The notes: generated by a model not told the origin, from the sequence alone. 64,000 nt of DNA from Acidobacteriota bacterium (GCA_028875725.1 JAPPCR010000015.1:620001-684000); one strand, 5' to 3'. Counted from the first letter of the stretch, positions 1 to 8,992 are shown. Made by a program: numbers and translations.

Positions 1-1
1 C

Positions 2-1039
2 TACGTCGCGATGACGGTCATGAACATCCCGCTCCGCGCGTGGTCGAGCGAACTCTCCGACGACTACAGCGAGCGCTCCCGACTGTCGCTCTACCTGACG
101 ACGGCGCTACTCGTCGGAGGCCTCCTCTTCTTCATCCTGCCGCCGCTGCTCGCCCACGAATCCGTCGGACTCCTGGCCTCGGCCGAGTTCAACCGCGACA
201 CGATGGCCCTGTTCGGCTGGATCGGCATCGCGCTGATCCCGCTGCTGCTCGGGGCGGCGTGCATCGGCGCGCCGGTCGGTCGCAGCGCCGGCCAGCCCCA
301 GACGTCGATCATCGAGTCCTTCAAGGCGGTCCGGGCCAACGGCCCGTTCTGGTCGCTGATGACCGCGGAGTCGCTGAACTACATCGCCTCCGGCGTGTCG
401 TACTCCGTGCTCATCATCGCGCTGTCCAACTACTGGGGCTTCGGCGACCGGGTATCCATCTTCCTGCTCATCGTCATCGTGGTTCAGGTCGCAGCCATGC
501 CGCCCACCGGCTGGCTGGCGCTCAGGCTCGGCAAGCACCGGACCTGGGGGCTCGGCGTTCTCGGTCAGGCGCTCGTCTTCCCGCTGATCTTCGTCATGCC
601 GCCCGGCGCGACGCCGTTCTTCGTCATCGCGCTGTTCGGCGCCGCGATCTCAATCTTCCAGGCGCCGCACATGATGATGCCGATGGCGATGCTCACGGAC
701 ACCGCCGACTACGACCTGATGAAGAGCGGCAAGCAGCGCACCGGCAACTACTTCGCCCTCCAGCACCTGATCTACAAGGGCATGAACGCGGTCGGCTACT
801 CGCTGGGCTACTTCCTGCTCGCCTGGGTCGGGTACGACCCGGCGATCCCGGAGAACACGGCGTCGGCGAACCTCGGGCTCCAGGTCATCGTCGGCGTCGT
901 CGCGCCCGTGTTCCTGCTGGCCTGCGGCGTCGTCCTGTTCCGCTATCCGCTCACCGCGGAGCGCCATGCCGTCATCCGGCGCTTCATTCGCCGCCGCGAG
1001 ACGCGGCTGTCGGCCACCACCCGGCAGGTCCCGGGATGA
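2..1039 (+). CDS. GPH-family (glycoside-pentoside-hexuronide) cation symporter, 5'-truncated by window edge
   Basis: The reading frame is open from the window edge, so the true start is upstream; the first internal ATG is at 11. The first residues contain the cytoplasmic-loop signature of GPH symporters (ELSDDYSERSRL). This is followed by at least six hydrophobic segments and a second conserved loop (MLTDTADYDLMKSGKQRTG) typical of the same family. GPH proteins cotransport sugars, glycosides or other small organics with a cation across the inner membrane. The gene overlaps the next one by 4 nt (ATGA), so it is probably translated with the downstream hydrolase and dioxygenase genes. It may import the substrate of that operon. 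The substrate cannot be told from sequence. Confidence 0.85.
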   Translation, partial: YVAMTVMNIPLRAWSSELSDDYSERSRLSLYLTTALLVGGLLFFILPPLLAHESVGLLASAEFNRDTMALFGWIGIALIPLLLGAACIGAPVGRSAGQPQTSIIESFKAVRANGPFWSLMTAESLNYIASGVSYSVLIIALSNYWGFGDRVSIFLLIVIVVQVAAMPPTGWLALRLGKHRTWGLGVLGQALVFPLIFVMPPGATPFFVIALFGAAISIFQAPHMMMPMAMLTDTADYDLMKSGKQRTGNYFALQHLIYKGMNAVGYSLGYFLLAWVGYDPAIPENTASANLGLQVIVGVVAPVFLLACGVVLFRYPLTAERHAVIRRFIRRRETRLSATTRQVPG

Positions 1040-2229
1040 CGCAGAACGCGCCGGCCACGAACGCTTCCAGCAGCCTCGAGCGCGAGCTCGACTCGCTGCT
1101 CGAAGGCCAGTCGGCGGCCGGCGCCAGGAACGCGGTGGCGCGCATCGAGGCGCCGGCGGCGGGTTTCGCCTATGAGCACGCCGTCGGCGTCGCCCGCGAG
1201 GACACCGGCGAGGCGATGACGCCCAGGCATCGCTTCCATACGGCGAGCGTGAGCAAGTCGATGACCGCGCTCCTCGTGCTTCAGCTCGCCGAGGAAGGCG
1301 CCCTCGGGCGCGCCGGGGTCGACGCCAGGTACGTCGAGTTCGAGGTCTTCCCCGACGAGGTGCAGGAGCGGCTCCTCACACGGGGCGGGCGGCCCGCCTT
1401 GGCCGGCGTCACCCTCCGTCACATGCTGTCGCACACCTCGGGGTTCCGCGACGCCTTCGTCGACGACGGCTCCCGGACCTCAGCGGATGCCGGCGGAGCG
1501 GCGCCGGGATCGATCATCGGCAGCAACGCGACGCGGGACATGACCGTCGCGTGGTCCCCCTGGCTGCCGGACGGCGACGCGGAGAACGAACGCGGCGTCA
1601 TCAACTACTACCTGTCGCAGCCGGACATGGCCGAGGCGCTGTTCGAGCCGGGCGCCGCGTTCCACTACAGCGATACCGCCTTCGTCCTGCTCGCGCTGCT
1701 CGTCGAGCGAGTCACCGGCGAGAGCTACCACGCGAACCTGAGGGACCGGATCATCGAGCCCTGCGGTCTCGGCGACACCTACCTGGCCTACCGGGACGAT
1801 CCGCCGCTCGGACCCCGTCGACAGCCGGAGTCCGACGTCCATGCCCGCGGCACGGCCGTGTTGAGCTCGGGAGGGAACCTGTCCTTCGACTGGGGCGGCG
1901 GCGGCCTCGTCACCACCGCCGGAGACCTCGTCCTTTTCCTGCGAGCGCTGATGGACCGGAAGCTCTACGGCTCCGACCCGACCCTGCGCGACATGACCGC
2001 CTGGCAGCAGCCGCCGGGTCTCGCGCCGCGGCGAACCGGTGTCGGGCTCGGGCTGTTCAGGACCGGTTACCAGGCCGGCGAGCTGTGGGGACACTCGGGC
2101 GCCTGGGGCGCGAAGATGGACCACGACCCCGCCGCGGGCATCTATTTCGCCGGCACCGTCAACCGCACCGACGCGGCCACCGGTTGGCACCACGCGCTGA
2201 TCGCGACCGTCGCCGAGCACATCCGATGA
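1036..2229 (+). CDS. Serine hydrolase, beta-lactamase/esterase family (class C-like fold), cytoplasmic
   Basis: A 397-residue protein. The ATG at 1036 overlaps the stop of the transporter (ATGA). It shows the SxxK catalytic motif (SVSK, about residue 73), the conserved HTSG turn, a tyrosine motif (YSD in place of YxN) and a C-terminal HSG. The family covers esterases, D-alanyl-D-alanine peptidases and class C beta-lactamases. There is no signal peptide, unlike the other serine hydrolases in this window, so an intracellular esterase or amidase role is more likely than cell-wall work. Its position between a transporter and ring-hydroxylating genes suggests hydrolysis of an imported ester or lactone; that is inference. 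Confidence 0.85.
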   Translation: MTQNAPATNASSSLERELDSLLEGQSAAGARNAVARIEAPAAGFAYEHAVGVAREDTGEAMTPRHRFHTASVSKSMTALLVLQLAEEGALGRAGVDARYVEFEVFPDEVQERLLTRGGRPALAGVTLRHMLSHTSGFRDAFVDDGSRTSADAGGAAPGSIIGSNATRDMTVAWSPWLPDGDAENERGVINYYLSQPDMAEALFEPGAAFHYSDTAFVLLALLVERVTGESYHANLRDRIIEPCGLGDTYLAYRDDPPLGPRRQPESDVHARGTAVLSSGGNLSFDWGGGGLVTTAGDLVLFLRALMDRKLYGSDPTLRDMTAWQQPPGLAPRRTGVGLGLFRTGYQAGELWGHSGAWGAKMDHDPAAGIYFAGTVNRTDAATGWHHALIATVAEHIR

Positions 2230-2245
2230 GGAGGGCAAGACACCA

Positions 2246-3292
2246 ATGCGCGACCTGATCCGACGCCATCCCTTCTGGACCTTCTACGCCGCGGCCGTGC
2301 TGATCGGCCTGCTGGCCTGGATCTACCTGATGACGGTCGAGGTCGTGCTGCAGGGGGAACGCGGCCCCGACTACAGCGCCTACGGCGAGTTCGTGGGCTA
2401 CCGGGACGCGACCCGGGCGGCGCACCCGACACTCCACCACCACGGCGACAGCGTCCTGCTGTACATGCAGGCGGCCGCCAGCAAGATGTCGATCCTGCTG
2501 CCCATGTTCTCGTTCCCCTTCGCGCCGACGCTGGCCGCGCTGCTGATCGTCTGGATCGGCTGGAAGCGGCTCGGGCTTCGCGCCCTGGTCGGTCTCTACC
2601 GCCCCATCCGCGGCAACGTGAGCCTTCGCGAAGGCGCCCAGCTCTACGCCATCCTGGTCGGCTTCCTGGTGACCTTCGTGAGCAGCCTGCTGATCGTCGA
2701 GCAGCTCTTCGGCGACCCGGCCAGGGTTCCGAACGCGGTCGCCCACATCGGGCTGCTGGACTGGCGGACCTTCGTCGTGACCCTCCTTGTCGCGGGCTTT
2801 CTCAACCAGGGCGCGCTGCTCGAAGAACTCGGCTGGCGCGGCTACGCCCTGCCGCTGCTCGTCCGCAAGTGGAGCAACCCCCTGGTTGCCTGCGTCGTGC
2901 TCGGCGTCCTCTGGGCGTTGTGGCACTTCCCGCGCGAGATCCCGGGAATCCTGTCCGGCCAGCAGACTCTCGCCGCCCTGGTGCAGTGGCACCTGATCTT
3001 CTTCCTGTCGACGATCGGCATGACGATCGTCGCGTTCTACTTCGTCAACGCCGCGGGCGGCAGCGTCATCCCGGCGATCCTCATCCACGGCGTCCTCAAC
3101 CACGTCGGCAACATGTTCGGCGCCGAGCAGCTCGTCGGCCGCTCGTACGGCGGGATGATCGGGCCGGTCGGCTGGGCGGTCGCCGGCGTCGTGGTCATCG
3201 CCCTGGTCGGGCCGGACCTCGGCTGGCGGCGCCGGGTCGAGGTGCTCGGCGACGACGACCCGAGCCTGATCTGGTCGGGCGGCGCACGATGA
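2246..3292 (+). CDS. CPBP-family intramembrane metalloprotease (CAAX protease-like)
   Basis: A 348-residue polytopic membrane protein preceded by a GAGGAGGG ribosome site. It carries the three CPBP/Abi motifs in order: EELGWRG with the paired glutamates, the WHF histidine about 30 residues later, and HGVLNH near the C-terminus. In this family the Glu and His residues form the metal site of an intramembrane glutamate protease related to Rce1. It lies inside the transporter/dioxygenase operon and ends in an ATGA overlap with the Rieske alpha gene. Its link to the pathway is unclear. CPBP proteins are frequent passengers in operons and some confer bacteriocin immunity. Confidence 0.85.
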   Translation: MRDLIRRHPFWTFYAAAVLIGLLAWIYLMTVEVVLQGERGPDYSAYGEFVGYRDATRAAHPTLHHHGDSVLLYMQAAASKMSILLPMFSFPFAPTLAALLIVWIGWKRLGLRALVGLYRPIRGNVSLREGAQLYAILVGFLVTFVSSLLIVEQLFGDPARVPNAVAHIGLLDWRTFVVTLLVAGFLNQGALLEELGWRGYALPLLVRKWSNPLVACVVLGVLWALWHFPREIPGILSGQQTLAALVQWHLIFFLSTIGMTIVAFYFVNAAGGSVIPAILIHGVLNHVGNMFGAEQLVGRSYGGMIGPVGWAVAGVVVIALVGPDLGWRRRVEVLGDDDPSLIWSGGAR

Positions 3293-4557
3293 ACGCCTGC
3301 GTTGACCTGATCGAACGGAGCGTGGCGCCCGACGCCTCCTGGATCCGGCCCGACATCTTCGCCGACGAGGCGCTTTACCGGCTCGAGCAGGAGAGGATCT
3401 TCGGCCGCTGCTGGCTACTGCTCGGCCACGAGAGCCAGTTGCCCGAGCCCGGCTCGTTCTTTCGCACCCACATGGGTGAGGAGCCGATTCTCGTCACCCG
3501 CACGCTGGAGGGCGAGGTCCGCGCCTTCCTGAACCTCTGCCGGCACCGGGGCGCGCAGCTCTGCCACGAGGACCGCGGCGTGGCGAAGTCGTTCAACTGC
3601 CGCTACCACGGCTGGGCCTACGCCTGCGACGGCAAGCTGCTGGCGGCACCCGGCGAGAAGCAGCTCTACTACGGCGAGCTGGACAAGGAGGAGTGGGGCC
3701 TCGTCCGGGTGGCGCGGGTCGAGAGCTACAAGGGACTCGTCTTCGGCAACTTCGACCCGGACGCCGAGCCGCTCGCCGACTACCTCGGCCACATGGCGTG
3801 GTACCTCGACATCCTGCTCGACCGGCGCGCCGGCGGCACCGAGCTGCTGGGCGTGCAGCGCTGGCGGATCCCCGCCAACTGGAAGGTCGTCGCCGAGAAT
3901 CACGTCGGCGACGAGTACCACGTCGGCTTCACCCACGGATCGCAATTGCCGAGACCGATCGAGAGCCGCGCCGCGCCGATCCCGATGGCCCGCGAGATCC
4001 GCCCCGAGCTCGGCCACGGCATCGGCGTCGACATCATTCCCGAGGAAATCTCCCCCGGAGAGCGCGGCGGCTTCGACGAGGAGGTCAATGAGTACCTGCA
4101 ATCGATCGCCGGGGAGATGAGGGAGCGCCTCGGCGAGATGAGGCCGCGCCTGTTCCCGATCCATGGCCTCGTGTTCCCCACGCTCGGCATGATCCCCATC
4201 CTCAACTCCATCCGGGTGATTCACCCGATCGGCCCCGGCGAGGTCGAGCTCTGGTCCTACTGCATGGTCGACCGGGACGCCCCGCAGCGGGTCAAGGACA
4301 TCCTGATCCAGCGATCGATCGCCGCGTTCGGCCCCGCCGGCGCCTTCGAGCAGGACGACTCCGCCAACTGGACCGGCGTGACGAGAAACACGGTCGGCCA
4401 CCAGGCCCGGAAACACCGGCTCAACCTGTCGATGGGCCTGGGGCACGAAGGGGAGGTTGCGGGGCTGCCTGGCGAGGTGGGCCTGACCGCGAGCGACATC
4501 AACCAGCGCGGCTTCTACCTGCGCTGGGTCCGCGAGATGACCGGGGAGTCGGCATGA
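3289..4557 (+). CDS. Aromatic-ring-hydroxylating dioxygenase, Rieske alpha subunit
   Basis: A 422-residue catalytic subunit. The Rieske [2Fe-2S] site is complete: C84-x-H86 and C104-x2-H107. The catalytic domain has the bridging Asp208, the iron ligands His211 and His216 (DEYH then FTH) and the distal carboxylate in EQDD near residue 356. The enzyme adds both atoms of O2 to an aromatic or related ring to give a cis-dihydrodiol, using electrons from a ferredoxin or reductase. The ATG at 3289 overlaps the CPBP stop, and the gene overlaps the beta subunit by 4 nt. An SDR that could oxidise the diol follows. No electron-transfer partner gene is visible in the window. The substrate is unknown. Confidence 0.93.
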   Translation: MNACVDLIERSVAPDASWIRPDIFADEALYRLEQERIFGRCWLLLGHESQLPEPGSFFRTHMGEEPILVTRTLEGEVRAFLNLCRHRGAQLCHEDRGVAKSFNCRYHGWAYACDGKLLAAPGEKQLYYGELDKEEWGLVRVARVESYKGLVFGNFDPDAEPLADYLGHMAWYLDILLDRRAGGTELLGVQRWRIPANWKVVAENHVGDEYHVGFTHGSQLPRPIESRAAPIPMAREIRPELGHGIGVDIIPEEISPGERGGFDEEVNEYLQSIAGEMRERLGEMRPRLFPIHGLVFPTLGMIPILNSIRVIHPIGPGEVELWSYCMVDRDAPQRVKDILIQRSIAAFGPAGAFEQDDSANWTGVTRNTVGHQARKHRLNLSMGLGHEGEVAGLPGEVGLTASDINQRGFYLRWVREMTGESA

Positions 4558-5093
4558 CGCCCGTCGACGCTCAACTGCTCGCCGACCTGCAGCTCTGGTA
4601 CGCGCGGGAGGCCCGCCTGCTCGACGAGCGGCGTTACGACCTCTGGCTCGAGATGGTGGACGTTGGCGTCCGCTACCAGGTCCCGACCCGCTACCTCACC
4701 GCGCAGGGCGACGTCGGCGACTTCGGCGCCTGGACCGTCGAGCGGGAGCTCACCCAGGCAGCCGATGTGTTCCTGATCGACGACGACTACGCGGGGATCA
4801 GGACGCGCATCGAACGGCTGCAGTCGGGCATGGCCTGGGCCGAGATGCCGCCGTCCATCACCCGCCGCATCGTCGGCAACGTCGAGCCGGGAAAAGTCCA
4901 CGAAGACGGCGGGATCGAGGTCTTCTCGGGGCTCATGGCCTTCAAGAGCCGCGGCCCGCGGGAGCGGAGCTTCCTCACCGCCCAGCGCCGCGATCTCCTG
5001 GGTCGCAGCGACGGCGACTTCCGCTTGCGGCGGCGCACGGTAATCATCGACGACACCGTGCTGATGGGCGAGAATCTCTCCATCATCCTCTGA
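4554..5093 (+). CDS. Aromatic-ring-hydroxylating dioxygenase, beta subunit
   Basis: A 179-residue protein of the NTF2-like fold, the usual length for the small subunit of alpha3beta3 ring-hydroxylating dioxygenases. Family features are the N-terminal ARLLDERRYDLWLEM stretch and the region ending in RRRTVIIDDTVLMGENLSIIL. The beta subunit is structural and sometimes affects substrate range. The ATG at 4554 overlaps the alpha stop, so the two subunits should be made in equal amounts. The next gene, an SDR, starts 13 nt downstream. Confidence 0.92.
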   Translation: MTPVDAQLLADLQLWYAREARLLDERRYDLWLEMVDVGVRYQVPTRYLTAQGDVGDFGAWTVERELTQAADVFLIDDDYAGIRTRIERLQSGMAWAEMPPSITRRIVGNVEPGKVHEDGGIEVFSGLMAFKSRGPRERSFLTAQRRDLLGRSDGDFRLRRRTVIIDDTVLMGENLSIIL

Positions 5094-5106
5094 GGGCTCA
5101 GGCACC

Positions 5107-5874
5107 ATGGCTGACTTCGACAACAAGATCTGCCTCGTCACCGGCGGCGCATCCGGCATCGGCAGCGCCACCTGCGAAGCGCTTGCCGGCCGGGGGGCGC
5201 ACGTCGTCGTCACGGATCTCGACGAAGCCGCGGGGCGGGGCGTCGCGGACGCGGTCGGAGGCGAGTTCGCGTACCTGGACGTCAGCGACCGGGACGCCTG
5301 GACCCGCGTCGTCTCCGGGGTCGTCGAGGTTCACGGTGGCCTCGACCTGGTCCACCTCAACGCCGGCGTGACGACCTATCCGGCCGCCGGGGGCGGCTTT
5401 CCCGCCTTCGACATCGCCGCCATGCCGACGGACGCCTATCGCCGCGTCACGGGGGCCAACATCGACGGCGTCGTCTTCGGCGTGGGTGCGACCGTGCAAG
5501 CGCTGGAGAACCGGGGCGGCGGAGCGATCGTCGTCACGGCCTCGGTTGCCGGGCTGGCGACGTGGGAAGTGGACCCCGTCTACACGATGACCAAGCACGC
5601 CGTGGTCGGCCTGGTTCGCGGGCTCGCACCGCCTCTCGCCGAGCGCGGAATCACGCTCAACGCGATCTGCCCGGCCGCGGTCGAGACGAAGATCTTCGGC
5701 CCCGAGGCCGACGAGTTCGTGAGGGAGGCCGACCTTCGGCTCATGCCGCCCGCCCAGGTCGCGGATGCCGTCATCGAGGCGGTGACTGGCGGCGAGACCG
5801 GCCAGTGCTGGGTCTGCTACGACGGCAGGGACCCGATCCTCTACGTGCCGGCGCCGCTTCCGCGGCTGGACTAG
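5107..5874 (+). CDS. Short-chain dehydrogenase/reductase, candidate cis-dihydrodiol dehydrogenase
   Basis: A 255-residue classical SDR. The nucleotide-binding motif TGGASGIG is near residue 12, the Asp ending beta-2 (VTDLD) favours NAD(H), and the catalytic tyrosine-lysine pair is in YTMTK. An NAG-type motif is present (LNAGV). Directly after the Rieske alpha/beta genes, an SDR of this type usually oxidises the dihydrodiol to a catechol. The position supports that role but the sequence alone does not prove it. It is the last gene of the plus-strand operon; 36 bases separate it from the toxin-antitoxin pair. Confidence 0.85.
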   Translation: MADFDNKICLVTGGASGIGSATCEALAGRGAHVVVTDLDEAAGRGVADAVGGEFAYLDVSDRDAWTRVVSGVVEVHGGLDLVHLNAGVTTYPAAGGGFPAFDIAAMPTDAYRRVTGANIDGVVFGVGATVQALENRGGGAIVVTASVAGLATWEVDPVYTMTKHAVVGLVRGLAPPLAERGITLNAICPAAVETKIFGPEADEFVREADLRLMPPAQVADAVIEAVTGGETGQCWVCYDGRDPILYVPAPLPRLD

Positions 5875-5888
5875 TCGCAAACCGGCCG

Positions 5889-5903
5889 TCTTACTGGTAA
5901 GAT
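5889..5903 (+). promoter_or_regulatory. Inverted repeat overlapping an extended -10 of the abrB/PIN operon
   Basis: TCTTAC-TG-GTAAGA (5889-5902) is a perfect 6+6 palindrome with a 2-nt centre. It contains TGG-TAAGAT, which reads as an extended -10 (hexamer 5898-5903). Only 7 nt separate the hexamer from the ATG at 5911, and there is no Shine-Dalgarno sequence, so a leaderless transcript is predicted. A palindrome covering the -10 is where an AbrB/MazE-type antitoxin would repress its own operon. Confidence 0.55.
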
Positions 5904-5910
5904 TCTCGCC

Positions 5911-6171
5911 ATGGCCGAGATTCAGACGACCAAGATGTCCTCGAAGGGCCAGGTTGTGATTCCCGGTGCCATCCGAACGCGGTTGGGGCTCGAGCCCGGC
6001 GTTCAGTTCGTGGTCATCGGGGAAGGGGACACGATCGTGCTCAAACCGATCGCTGCACCCTCGATACGCGAGTTCGATGAGGTCATGGAGCGAGCACGCG
6101 AAGCGGCCCGTCGCGCGGGCATGAAGCGATCGGACGTTGCCTCGGCGATCGCAGCCGTTCGCTCCCGGTGA
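5911..6171 (+). CDS. AbrB/MazE/SpoVT-type antitoxin
   Basis: An 86-residue swapped-hairpin AbrB-domain protein. Residues 6-48 have the family pattern (KMSSKGQVVIPGAIRTRLGL, then LEPG and a VLKP strand). The C-terminal half is charged and probably wraps the toxin. Such proteins bind DNA as dimers and neutralise the partner toxin. The next gene, a PIN-domain protein, overlaps it by 4 nt (GTGA), the normal layout of a type II toxin-antitoxin operon. A palindrome immediately upstream is a likely autoregulatory operator. Confidence 0.88.
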   Translation: MAEIQTTKMSSKGQVVIPGAIRTRLGLEPGVQFVVIGEGDTIVLKPIAAPSIREFDEVMERAREAARRAGMKRSDVASAIAAVRSR

Positions 6172-6569
6172 AGGTCGTACTCGACACGAACGTGTTCGTG
6201 TCCGGAGTCTTCTTCGGAGGCACCCCAGGTCGGGTCCTGGAAGCGTGGCGGAACGGCAAGGCGGAGGTCGTCCTCTCTCGCGAGATTGTCGAAGAGTATG
6301 TGCGCGTCGGCGAGGAACTGGCGGATCGCTTCCCGGCCGTCGACTTGAGGCCGGCTTTGGAACTCCTGGCTGTCTCGGCCACTCTTGTTCCGTCGCCTCC
6401 GCTTCCGGAATCGGTTTCCCGGGACACCGACGACGACAAGTTCCTCGCGTGCGCCCTGGCGGCAGGGGCTGACTACGTGGTCAGCGGCGACCGGGACCTG
6501 CTCGACGTTTCTTCCTACAAGGGGGTCGTCGTGCTGAGTCCCCGAGACTTCGTCGACCTACTTCGTTAG
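6168..6569 (+). CDS. PIN-domain ribonuclease toxin (COG1569-like)
   Basis: A 133-residue protein from a GTG start at 6168 that overlaps the antitoxin stop. PIN-domain acidic residues are visible: D6 in LDTN, then DTDDDKFL and SGDRDLL in the C-terminal half. It resembles the putative PIN toxin subfamily with the VLDTNVFVSG start. PIN toxins are Mg-dependent endoribonucleases, often cutting tRNA or rRNA, held inactive by the AbrB-type partner. The gene ends convergently with the CapA-like gene; the two stop codons overlap (6566-6569). Confidence 0.87.
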   Translation: MKVVLDTNVFVSGVFFGGTPGRVLEAWRNGKAEVVLSREIVEEYVRVGEELADRFPAVDLRPALELLAVSATLVPSPPLPESVSRDTDDDKFLACALAAGADYVVSGDRDLLDVSSYKGVVVLSPRDFVDLLR

Positions 6570-7828
6570 GGGTCTCCTGCCCGCTCCTCCGCCGGCAGGA
6601 TGCGCACGCCGCGATGTCCACCCACGTCGACGTAACCCGTCCTGTCCACGCGGCCGTTCAGGTTCTGGCTCGCACAGCCGTGATCGACGTAGTCCACGAC
6701 CTCCCGGCCCTCGGGTGACTCCGGATCGACCGCGCGCACGGCGCCTTCCGGATTCAGCCGGCAGGGCACGAAGCCGAACTCGGAGGGCGTCCCCTCCGCG
6801 AGCCTGACGTAGCCCAGAGCGGTCATCCGGGCCTCGGGGTGCAGCGGCATCAGCGGCCAGCCCCTGCGCGGCGCCACGCCGTAGTAGTCCGCATCGTCGT
6901 CGAGGACCGGCATGGCGGCGACCATCTCCTCCGGCCAGCGGTCCAGCCGGACGTCGAAGACGAAGTGGCCGAGGCCGTAGAACACCGGCCGGTCGCGGTA
7001 CCACTCCATGCCGCGCAGGACGTGCTGGTGATGGCCGACGACGATGTCGACCCCCAGGTCGATGCACAGGCGGGCGGTGCGCAGCTCGTGGTCGGTCAGG
7101 TGGTGAGCCTTGAAGTGGTCGCCCCAGTGGAAGCTGGCGACGACCAGATCCGCCTGCTCCTTCGCGGCCGCGATGTCGGCCGCGAGGTTGTCGTGGTCCG
7201 CCTTGTCGGGCACGGTCGATACCCGCGGGTCGGCGCCCGGCGTGTAGGCGTCGTCGATCAGGTCCTGGTAGAAGTTGTGAGCCCTGAGCGGCGCCAGTCC
7301 GGCAAGGCTGCCCCGTGCCTCGTAGCCGCGGGGGAAGACCGAGGCGTAGGCGAGGTAGGCGACCTTCACGCCGCCGGCCTCGAGGATCGCGGGAGCGCGG
7401 GCCTCCTCGAGGCTGCCGCCGGCGCCGCAGGTACTGACCCCCTGCTCGTGCAGGCGCTGCCGGTTCTCGAGCATCGCCTCGCGCCCCCCGTCGAGGATGT
7501 GGTTGTTGGCCAGCGACAGCACGTCGAAGCCGACCCGGCTCAGAACGTCGAGATTGCGCGCCGGCGGCACGAGGGCCAACCCGGCGCTGGGCACCGATCG
7601 GGGATTGTCGGAGTACGGCCCCTCCAGGTTGCCGAACAGCACGTCCGGCGCGGCGAGTAGATCGCGCACCGGCGCGTAGGCCTCGTCCGGATCGTCGCGG
7701 TCGGTGAGCAGGTCGCCGACGAAGCCGAGGAGCACGCCGCCGTCGGCGGCGCGGATTAAAGAGGGGCCGCCGACCAGGGCGACGACGCCGGCCGCGGCGC
7801 CCGATCTGAGGAATTGTCGTCGGTTCAC
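6566..7828 (-). CDS. CapA/PgsA-family metallophosphatase-like protein, Tat-exported
   Basis: A 420-residue protein with an N-terminal twin-arginine leader (MNRRQFLRSGAAAG) and cleavage expected after an AA motif near residue 28. CapA-family metal-site blocks follow in order: GD of FVGDLL, NLEGP, NNHILDGG, SFHWGDHF and GHHQHV. Relatives take part in poly-gamma-glutamate capsule synthesis or act as uncharacterised periplasmic phosphoesterases. No pgsB/C-like ligase is nearby, so a capsule role is not supported here. It is third in a minus-strand operon after the VOC dioxygenase and the alpha/beta hydrolase, with a 15-nt gap to the latter. Confidence 0.85.
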   Translation of the reverse strand: MNRRQFLRSGAAAGVVALVGGPSLIRAADGGVLLGFVGDLLTDRDDPDEAYAPVRDLLAAPDVLFGNLEGPYSDNPRSVPSAGLALVPPARNLDVLSRVGFDVLSLANNHILDGGREAMLENRQRLHEQGVSTCGAGGSLEEARAPAILEAGGVKVAYLAYASVFPRGYEARGSLAGLAPLRAHNFYQDLIDDAYTPGADPRVSTVPDKADHDNLAADIAAAKEQADLVVASFHWGDHFKAHHLTDHELRTARLCIDLGVDIVVGHHQHVLRGMEWYRDRPVFYGLGHFVFDVRLDRWPEEMVAAMPVLDDDADYYGVAPRRGWPLMPLHPEARMTALGYVRLAEGTPSEFGFVPCRLNPEGAVRAVDPESPEGREVVDYVDHGCASQNLNGRVDRTGYVDVGGHRGVRILPAEERAGDP

Positions 7829-7843
7829 GTTCGCACCTCCGGT

Positions 7844-8992
7844 TCAGCGGTCGATCCAGGCGCCGCAGATGGCCACCGCCTCGGCGAGCTTGTCGCCCTG
7901 CCCGAGGTAGTAGTGGGTGGCCCCGGCGATTTCGCGGAACTCCTTGTCGTCGTGGGACACCGCGGCGTAGAGCCGCCGCGCGTGGCTCGGCGTGCACGCG
8001 TCGTCCGCGCCGTTGTTGACAACGAGCACCGGAACGCTGATCTCCGCCGCGCACGCCAGGCCATCGGCGTTCGACTTCCCGAGGCTCCACTGCGACAGCC
8101 AGCTCCGCAGCGTCGTGAAGCGCGCCAGACCGGTCGGCCCCGTGTTCACGGTCTCCGGGTCGCCGAGATAGCACCTGCCCGGGGCCCGGCCGTTCGGATC
8201 CACCGCCGGATCGAGCCAGCGCGGATCCGCCATCGTTCCCTGGACGACGAAGCAGTGTTCCTTTTGGGCGCCGTCCTCGCTCTTCAGAGCCGCCAGCCTT
8301 TCGACCGCCCAGGCCGTGATCCGCGCGTTGCGGGCGACCTGCGCCCGCCGGTAGCGCTCGAGGAACTCGTCCGAGTAGGGCGGCTGATTCGGGTTGTCCG
8401 GGTTGTAGAGATCGAGCTCCGGGTCCTTCCGGTGCGGCTCGCGCTCGTCGAGGATCGAGGCATCGATCCACTCGGTGAGCGTTCCGGCGCGGCTGATGTG
8501 GGCGGCCAGCAGCATCACGCCGTCGGCCGGAACCAACCCGGCCGCCGTCAGGTCGTACGGGTCTCCGGCCGGCGTGTGGGTGACGGTCGGGTTCTCCGCC
8601 TGCTGCTGGTAGTAGAGCGACAGCGAGCCGCCGCCGCTCCACCCTCCGAGCAGGACGCGCTCGTAGCCGAGTTCCTCCTTCGCGTGCTGGATCGTGCGGC
8701 CGAGGTCGACCACGCACTTCTCCATGATGAGGGCCGTGTCGTTCCCCCGATAGCGCCCGTTGCAGTAGATGACGTGGTGGCCCGCCGCCGCCAGTCCCCG
8801 CACCAGCGGCAACCAGGCGCCGCCGCCGATCGGGTGGTTGAAGATGACGACCGTCTTCGAGGCGCGCTCGCGCGGCCGCAGCAGGTGACTGTCGAAGAAG
8901 ACGAAGCCGCCCGGCCCGCCGTAGACGTCGCCAAAGTCGGCTTCCTCGCGGAAGAAGACGGGAAAGGGAACGCGATCGTAGGGCTCGATCAT
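7844..8992 (-). CDS. Alpha/beta-hydrolase fold protein
   Basis: A 382-residue protein. The nucleophile elbow is GWSGGG (YERVLLGGWSGGGS), an oxyanion strand follows NHPIGGGAW, and the late Asp (NNGADDACTP) and His (GATHYY) complete a Ser-Asp-His triad. The frame stays open upstream inside the VOC gene; I chose the ATG at 8992 because homology-like sequence begins at MIEPYDRV and the gap to the VOC stop is then 14 nt. No signal peptide. Next to ring-cleavage genes it could hydrolyse an ester, lactone or meta-cleavage product. The substrate is not readable from sequence. Confidence 0.82.
   Translation of the reverse strand: MIEPYDRVPFPVFFREEADFGDVYGGPGGFVFFDSHLLRPRERASKTVVIFNHPIGGGAWLPLVRGLAAAGHHVIYCNGRYRGNDTALIMEKCVVDLGRTIQHAKEELGYERVLLGGWSGGGSLSLYYQQQAENPTVTHTPAGDPYDLTAAGLVPADGVMLLAAHISRAGTLTEWIDASILDEREPHRKDPELDLYNPDNPNQPPYSDEFLERYRRAQVARNARITAWAVERLAALKSEDGAQKEHCFVVQGTMADPRWLDPAVDPNGRAPGRCYLGDPETVNTGPTGLARFTTLRSWLSQWSLGKSNADGLACAAEISVPVLVVNNGADDACTPSHARRLYAAVSHDDKEFREIAGATHYYLGQGDKLAEAVAICGAWIDR

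Noticed and set aside
40-1035. Extension of the first serine hydrolase frame to 40
   Set aside because: Low-complexity shadow of the transporter gene; the ATGA overlap at 1036 gives a normal start.
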